This document shows, one piece after another, positions 60,993 to 64,000 of a stretch of DNA of 64,000 nt (position 1 is its first letter; every line of letters begins with the position of its first letter). Under the pieces are notes generated by a model, which ran no database searches, was not told where the DNA came from, and worked only from the letters and a program-made list of their open reading frames with translations. This DNA comes from UBA1412 sp964609795 (GTDB lineage: Bacteria > Verrucomicrobiota > Verrucomicrobiia > Limisphaerales > UBA1412): assembly GCA_964609795.1 (NCBI GenBank), contig CAZSTC010000003.1, forward strand, positions 1-64,000. Reading direction: 5' to 3'. Position numbers and translations under genes: made by a program.

Positions 60993-62453
60993 CTAATCTA
61001 CATCGCTTAAAGGAATGTTCAGTGCGTTTGCAACGCCTTTTCCATAGGCAGGATCCGCTTTCATACAATTGCGAATATGCCTGATTTTAATTTCTTTCGG
61101 AGAGCATCCCATTGCCCTAGCCGTATTTCCAAAGAGTGCTTGTTGCTGATCAATGGTCATCAGGCGGAATAGGGCTCCAGGCTGGCTGTAGTAGTCGTCA
61201 TCATCCTCACGGTGGTTCCAGTGGTCAGCGACATCACCTATAGGCAAGGGCGGCTCTTTATACTCTGGTTGTTCTTGCCATTGTCCATAGCTATTGGGCT
61301 CGTACCCCAAAGTGCTGCCATAGTTCCCATCCACCCTCATGGCTCCATCCCTGTGGTAACTATGGAAGGGGCAGCGAGGTTTGTTTACGGGAATCAAATG
61401 ATGATTAACGCCCAAACGGTAACGTTGAGCATCGCCATAGCTGAACAACCTGCCCTGAAGCATCTTATCCGGTGAAAAGCTGATTCCTGGCACCACGTTG
61501 GCTGGATTAAAGGCAGACTGTTCAACTTCCGCAAAATAATTTTCCGGATTACGATTCAACTCAAAAATCCCTACCTCAATCAACGGGGTATCTTTGTGTG
61601 ACCATACTTTGGTTAAATCAAACGGATTATAAGGACAATTTCTGGCCTGATCTTCAGTCATTATCTGTATGTAGAATTTCCATTTGGGGAAATTGCCTTT
61701 CTCTATATTCTCATAAAGGTCGCGTTGATGACTGTCTCTATCTTTCCCAATAATTGCCTCAGCCTCCGCATCCGTTAGATTTTTTATGCCCTGTTCAGTG
61801 CGGAAGTGAAATTTAACCCAATGGCGCTCGTTCTTGGCGTTAATGAAGCTGTATGTATGGCTGCCAAAACCATGCATATTCCTATAGCTGGCAGGAATTC
61901 CACGATCACTCATAACTACAGTGACCTGGTGTAAAGCTTCAGGCAGCAGTGTCCAAAAGTCCCAATTACTTTTTGCACAATGCATGTTGGTACGCGGGTC
62001 CCGCTTGACTACGTGATTTAAATCAGGAAACTTCAGAGGGTCCTTTAAAAAAAAGACCGGAGTATTGTTTCCAACCATGTCCCAGTTACCTTCTTCCGTA
62101 TAGAATTTTAATGCAAACCCACGAATATCACGCTCAGCGTCTGCCGCGCCTCTTTCTCCAGCAACTGTAGAGAAACGGGCGAACAGTTCTGTTTTTTTAC
62201 CCACTTCAGAAAAAATTTTAGCTTTTGTGTACCGAGTAATGTCATGGGTAACCGTAAAAGTACCGTAGGCACCTGAGCCTTTGGCATGCATACGCCTCTC
62301 TGGAATAACCTCCCTATCGAAATGTGCCAATTTTTCCAGAAACCACGTACTCTGAAGCATCATAGGCCCACGAGGCCCAGCGGTGATAACATTTTGGTTG
62401 TCCGGAACAGGAGCTCCAGCATTATTAGTTAGTTTTTTCATATCTTCTTTCAT
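60993..62453 (-). CDS. Catalase (monofunctional haem, small-subunit clade)
   Basis: Catalase converts hydrogen peroxide to water and oxygen in the cytoplasm. An open frame begins at 62519, but its first 22 residues are not catalase-like. The ATG at 62453 (486 residues) or 62441 is preferred. The catalytic histidine is in RRMHAKGSGAYG, the distal asparagine in DMVGNNTPVFFLKDP, and the proximal haem tyrosine in RLFSYGDAQRYRLG. NADPH-binding clade-3 features (NRNPENYFAEVEQ) are present and the C-terminal flavodoxin-like domain of large catalases is absent. A palindrome lies upstream of the start. Confidence 0.96.
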   Translation of the reverse strand: MKEDMKKLTNNAGAPVPDNQNVITAGPRGPMMLQSTWFLEKLAHFDREVIPERRMHAKGSGAYGTFTVTHDITRYTKAKIFSEVGKKTELFARFSTVAGERGAADAERDIRGFALKFYTEEGNWDMVGNNTPVFFLKDPLKFPDLNHVVKRDPRTNMHCAKSNWDFWTLLPEALHQVTVVMSDRGIPASYRNMHGFGSHTYSFINAKNERHWVKFHFRTEQGIKNLTDAEAEAIIGKDRDSHQRDLYENIEKGNFPKWKFYIQIMTEDQARNCPYNPFDLTKVWSHKDTPLIEVGIFELNRNPENYFAEVEQSAFNPANVVPGISFSPDKMLQGRLFSYGDAQRYRLGVNHHLIPVNKPRCPFHSYHRDGAMRVDGNYGSTLGYEPNSYGQWQEQPEYKEPPLPIGDVADHWNHREDDDDYYSQPGALFRLMTIDQQQALFGNTARAMGCSPKEIKIRHIRNCMKADPAYGKGVANALNIPLSDVD

Positions 62454-62491
62454 AACATTTTCTTCAAAGCATCTGCATCTACAGAAGCGCG

Positions 62492-62517
62492 CTACCGTTA
62501 AGGTAGTAACAGGTAGC
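62492..62517 (-). promoter_or_regulatory. Candidate operator or leader hairpin upstream of the catalase gene
   Basis: The palindrome CTACCGTTAAGGTAG (62492-62506) is followed by a third half-site GGTAGC (62512-62517). It is 39-64 bases before the chosen start. It could be a repressor site or form alternative hairpins in the leader; it does not match a PerR or OxyR box that I recognise. Confidence 0.35.
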
Positions 62518-62600
62518 ACGGATTCAAAAAAAATTCAAATACAGTAGAAGGAATTTTAATATAAAAAAACGGAGTTGTTGAAGTATTGAAGAAACGGACA

Positions 62601-62675
62601 TGGAGGCGAGGACCGGATTCGAACCGGTGAATAAAGCTTTTGCAGAGCTCTGCCTTACCACTTGGCTACCCCGCC
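62601..62675 (-). tRNA. tRNA-Cys (anticodon GCA)
   Basis: On the minus strand, acceptor GGCGGGG (62675-62669) pairs with CCTCGCC with one G-T pair. The discriminator is T, as expected for cysteine. The anticodon GCA (62643-62641) lies in loop CTGCAAA closed by GAGCT/AGCTT. The T-arm CCGGTTCGAATCCGG and the encoded CCA (62603-62601) are present. Confidence 0.95.
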
Positions 62676-62712
62676 TCTAATTCTTGCTACCCACCAAAAA
62701 GTGAGCCCATAT

Positions 62713-62741
62713 CTTGTAGCGGAGATTCTGCCTTATGGCAA
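62713..62741 (-). promoter_or_regulatory. Possible promoter of tRNA-Cys
   Basis: On the minus strand TTGCCA (62741-62736), a 17-base spacer and TACAAG (62718-62713). The start would be about 30 bases before the tRNA. Confidence 0.35.
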
Positions 62742-62796
62742 GAGATTTCAACCACAAACCCAATAAAACAGCCTATAAAACGCAAAAGTGAGGCAA

Positions 62797-63564
62797 TTAA
62801 ACAATGAGAAGACGCTCTGCAGCGAGAGAGTCCAAGTGTAGTTCAGCCTTCGGGTGCTGCCTTAATACCGAGGCGGGGCAAGTGGTCGAAACAGGATTCT
62901 GAAGCATTCTGGCAACCGCCTCAGCTTTATGGCTTCCCGGCACAATTCCAATTATTTGCCGAGCCGCCATCAATGCCGGAATTGTTAAAGTATAGGCGTA
63001 CGAGGGAACATCATTTAACGTACTAAAGACCCTGTCTTTGACCTGCTGTTGGCGACAACGATCATCCATTTTCACCAGTTTAAGCCATTGCTCTTCCTTA
63101 AAATCAGCGACATCCGGGTCATTAAAAGCAATATGACCATTCTCACCTACCCCAAGGCAACAAAGATCAATCGGGCTCTCTTTGAGCAATGCTTCGTAAC
63201 GAGCGCATTCGCGTAAGGGTTGCAGCGCATCACCTTGAATTTTATGTGCAGCCCTAACAGGGATGCGAGTAAGAAGATATTGATTTAAAAAACGGCCAAA
63301 ACTGGCAGAGTGTGACTCGGAGATACCAAGGAATTCGTCCATATGAAAGACGATGATACGACTCCAATCTACCGCTTTGCATGAAACTAAGGATTCGTAA
63401 AATTCTACTTGAGATACTGCCGTCGCCAAAATTACGCGTGCCAAACCACGAGCTTCAATTGAATCCACTATAACGGCTGCCGCCGCAGTTGCAGCCGCAG
63501 CAGCCATTTTTTTACTATTTTCGTGGATATAAGTTGTTAGCAAATCAGCTTTAAACGCATTCAT
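62797..63564 (-). CDS. Glucosamine-6-phosphate deaminase-like protein, second copy
   Basis: NagB-type isomerase/deaminases convert glucosamine-6-phosphate to fructose-6-phosphate and ammonia. The catalytic acid is in FHMDEFLGI (about 72-80), and the glycine-rich active-site loop with the catalytic histidine is GVGENGHIAFNDP (about 137-149). IVPGSHKAEAVARML and CPASVLRQHP match the C-terminal phosphate region. Length 255 is near the usual 260. An alanine-rich helix (residues 19-29) follows the N-terminus. It differs clearly from the upstream copy: AFNDP in place of GFNEP and no allosteric-site tail. It may have another amino-sugar substrate. It starts 24 bases after the upstream copy ends. Confidence 0.85.
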   Translation of the reverse strand: MNAFKADLLTTYIHENSKKMAAAAATAAAAVIVDSIEARGLARVILATAVSQVEFYESLVSCKAVDWSRIIVFHMDEFLGISESHSASFGRFLNQYLLTRIPVRAAHKIQGDALQPLRECARYEALLKESPIDLCCLGVGENGHIAFNDPDVADFKEEQWLKLVKMDDRCRQQQVKDRVFSTLNDVPSYAYTLTIPALMAARQIIGIVPGSHKAEAVARMLQNPVSTTCPASVLRQHPKAELHLDSLAAERLLIV

Positions 63565-63588
63565 GCATCCAGTACGTAATGAACTAAA

Positions 63589-64000
63589 CTAACCACGAAA
63601 CGCAGCCCATTCAGGTTCGTGGGCAAATGACCAGTCATAGTACTCACGGTTTTTCAGATTGGCAGCACAAGCCTCGTCCACAATGACCACGGCGCGGCGA
63701 TGCCACTGAAGTGCGGACGCAGTCACCCTGGCACAAAATGGACCTTCTATCGCTTCAGCCAAAATCTCCGCTTTTGCGGAACCAGTTGCAAGCAGTACAC
63801 AGCGCTGCGAATCTAAAATAGTCCCTACACCCATGGTAATGGCGCGGCGGGGCATTTTATCAGCACCACCGAAGTACCCGGCGTTTTGGCGAATCGTAAC
63901 CGGATTAAGCTGTTTCACACGAGTCCGGCTTTGAAGGGAAGACATCGGCTCATTAAAGCCAATATGCCCGTCCATTCCAATGCCAACCAACTGCAAATCA
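63589..64000 (-). CDS. nagB: Glucosamine-6-phosphate deaminase, partial (cut by the window end)
   Basis: The N-terminal half lies beyond the window edge; the visible TTG near 63996 is internal, not a start. The visible part holds the active-site loop GIGMDGHIGFNEP, SRTRVKQLNP, the MPRRAITMGVGTILDS segment, ATGSAKAEILAEAIEGP and VTASALQWH, all as in canonical NagB. It converts glucosamine-6-phosphate to fructose-6-phosphate. It is followed by a divergent paralogue on the same strand, probably co-transcribed. GlcNAc-6-phosphate deacetylase (nagA) is not in the window. Confidence 0.88.
   Translation of the reverse strand, partial: DLQLVGIGMDGHIGFNEPMSSLQSRTRVKQLNPVTIRQNAGYFGGADKMPRRAITMGVGTILDSQRCVLLATGSAKAEILAEAIEGPFCARVTASALQWHRRAVVIVDEACAANLKNREYYDWSFAHEPEWAAFRG

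Noticed and set aside
60993..62519. Catalase starting at 62519 with a cysteine-rich N-terminus
   Set aside because: The first 22 residues do not look like catalase and cover a palindromic leader. Internal ATGs at 62453 and 62441 fit the family better.
1..64000. CRISPR array or cas genes
   Set aside because: No series of regularly spaced short direct repeats was seen, and no cas-like protein is present.
1..64000. Ribosomal RNA, replication origin or complete prophage
   Set aside because: No rRNA sequence, cluster of origin boxes, or phage structural or integrase gene was recognised. The only mobile-element traces are the transposase fossil and its repeats.

Overview
The window looks like a draft chromosomal scaffold from a member of the Verrucomicrobiota. 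The inference rests on gene content: a GH127 and a DUF2961/GH172 secreted enzyme, a Tat-exported Gfo/Idh/MocA oxidoreductase, a PUR-alpha-like protein, very large secreted proteins that mix lamin-tail, chitobiase-like, CotH-kinase and immunoglobulin modules, a 1027-residue SecA, and a diderm envelope set (LptE-like lipoprotein, BamD-like TPR protein). An Opitutia/Puniceicoccales-type marine lineage is a guess. A run of exactly 100 N at 56711-56810 marks a scaffold gap of unknown true length.

Layout. 0-3.2 kb: an ABC exporter operon (HlyD-like lipoprotein, ATPase, ABC-2 permease) on the plus strand behind a good sigma70-type promoter. 3.2-16 kb: mostly minus-strand genes: thiH, secA, a dihydrouridine synthase, a beta-propeller/di-haem protein, a GH127 glycosidase, a di-haem cytochrome c peroxidase and an enolase-superfamily protein, with tRNA-Gly on the plus strand between them. 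16.4-19.8 kb: envelope genes on the plus strand (BamD-like, LptE-like, MscL, MscS). 19.9-26.6 kb: DUF2961/GH172 protein, PUR-alpha-like protein, a GLUG/Ig secreted protein and a Tat-signal oxidoreductase. 26.8-48.2 kb: four consecutive, paralogous, giant secreted CotH-family proteins (1514, 1322, 2565 and about 1680 residues), the most remarkable part of the window. They run directly into rnhB and yraN. 49.6-50.4 kb: ilvH-type ACT protein, tRNA-Pro and tRNA-His. 50.6-55.7 kb: a tight minus-strand operon glgB-M29 aminopeptidase-def-pilT. 55.8-56.7 kb: a decayed transposase and its repeat sequences, then the gap. 56.8-64 kb: an AddB-like helicase/nuclease coupled to a DUF3616 protein, a catalase, tRNA-Cys and two tandem glucosamine-6-phosphate-deaminase-like genes, the first cut by the window end.

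How the parts fit. Housekeeping functions (secretion, translation, tRNA, glycogen, DNA repair) are interleaved with secreted glycan-processing enzymes and redox proteins. The four CotH-family proteins share one core: lamin-tail domain, chitobiase-like domain, CotH kinase fold, second chitobiase-like domain, second lamin-tail domain and a short C-terminal module. They differ by gain or loss of whole modules. In three of the four, a beta-sandwich domain sits inside the second chitobiase-like domain, and the shortest paralogue shows the uninterrupted form. The C-terminal module also closes the neighbouring GLUG/Ig protein, where a second copy is internal. Together this suggests a locally expanded family of exported proteins with a kinase fold. 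Substrate and location cannot be read from the sequence.

Several promoters sit only a few bases from the start codon, and many genes lack a clear Shine-Dalgarno sequence, so leaderless or SD-independent initiation may be common here. All positions, domain limits and identities were read by eye; no database search was run.
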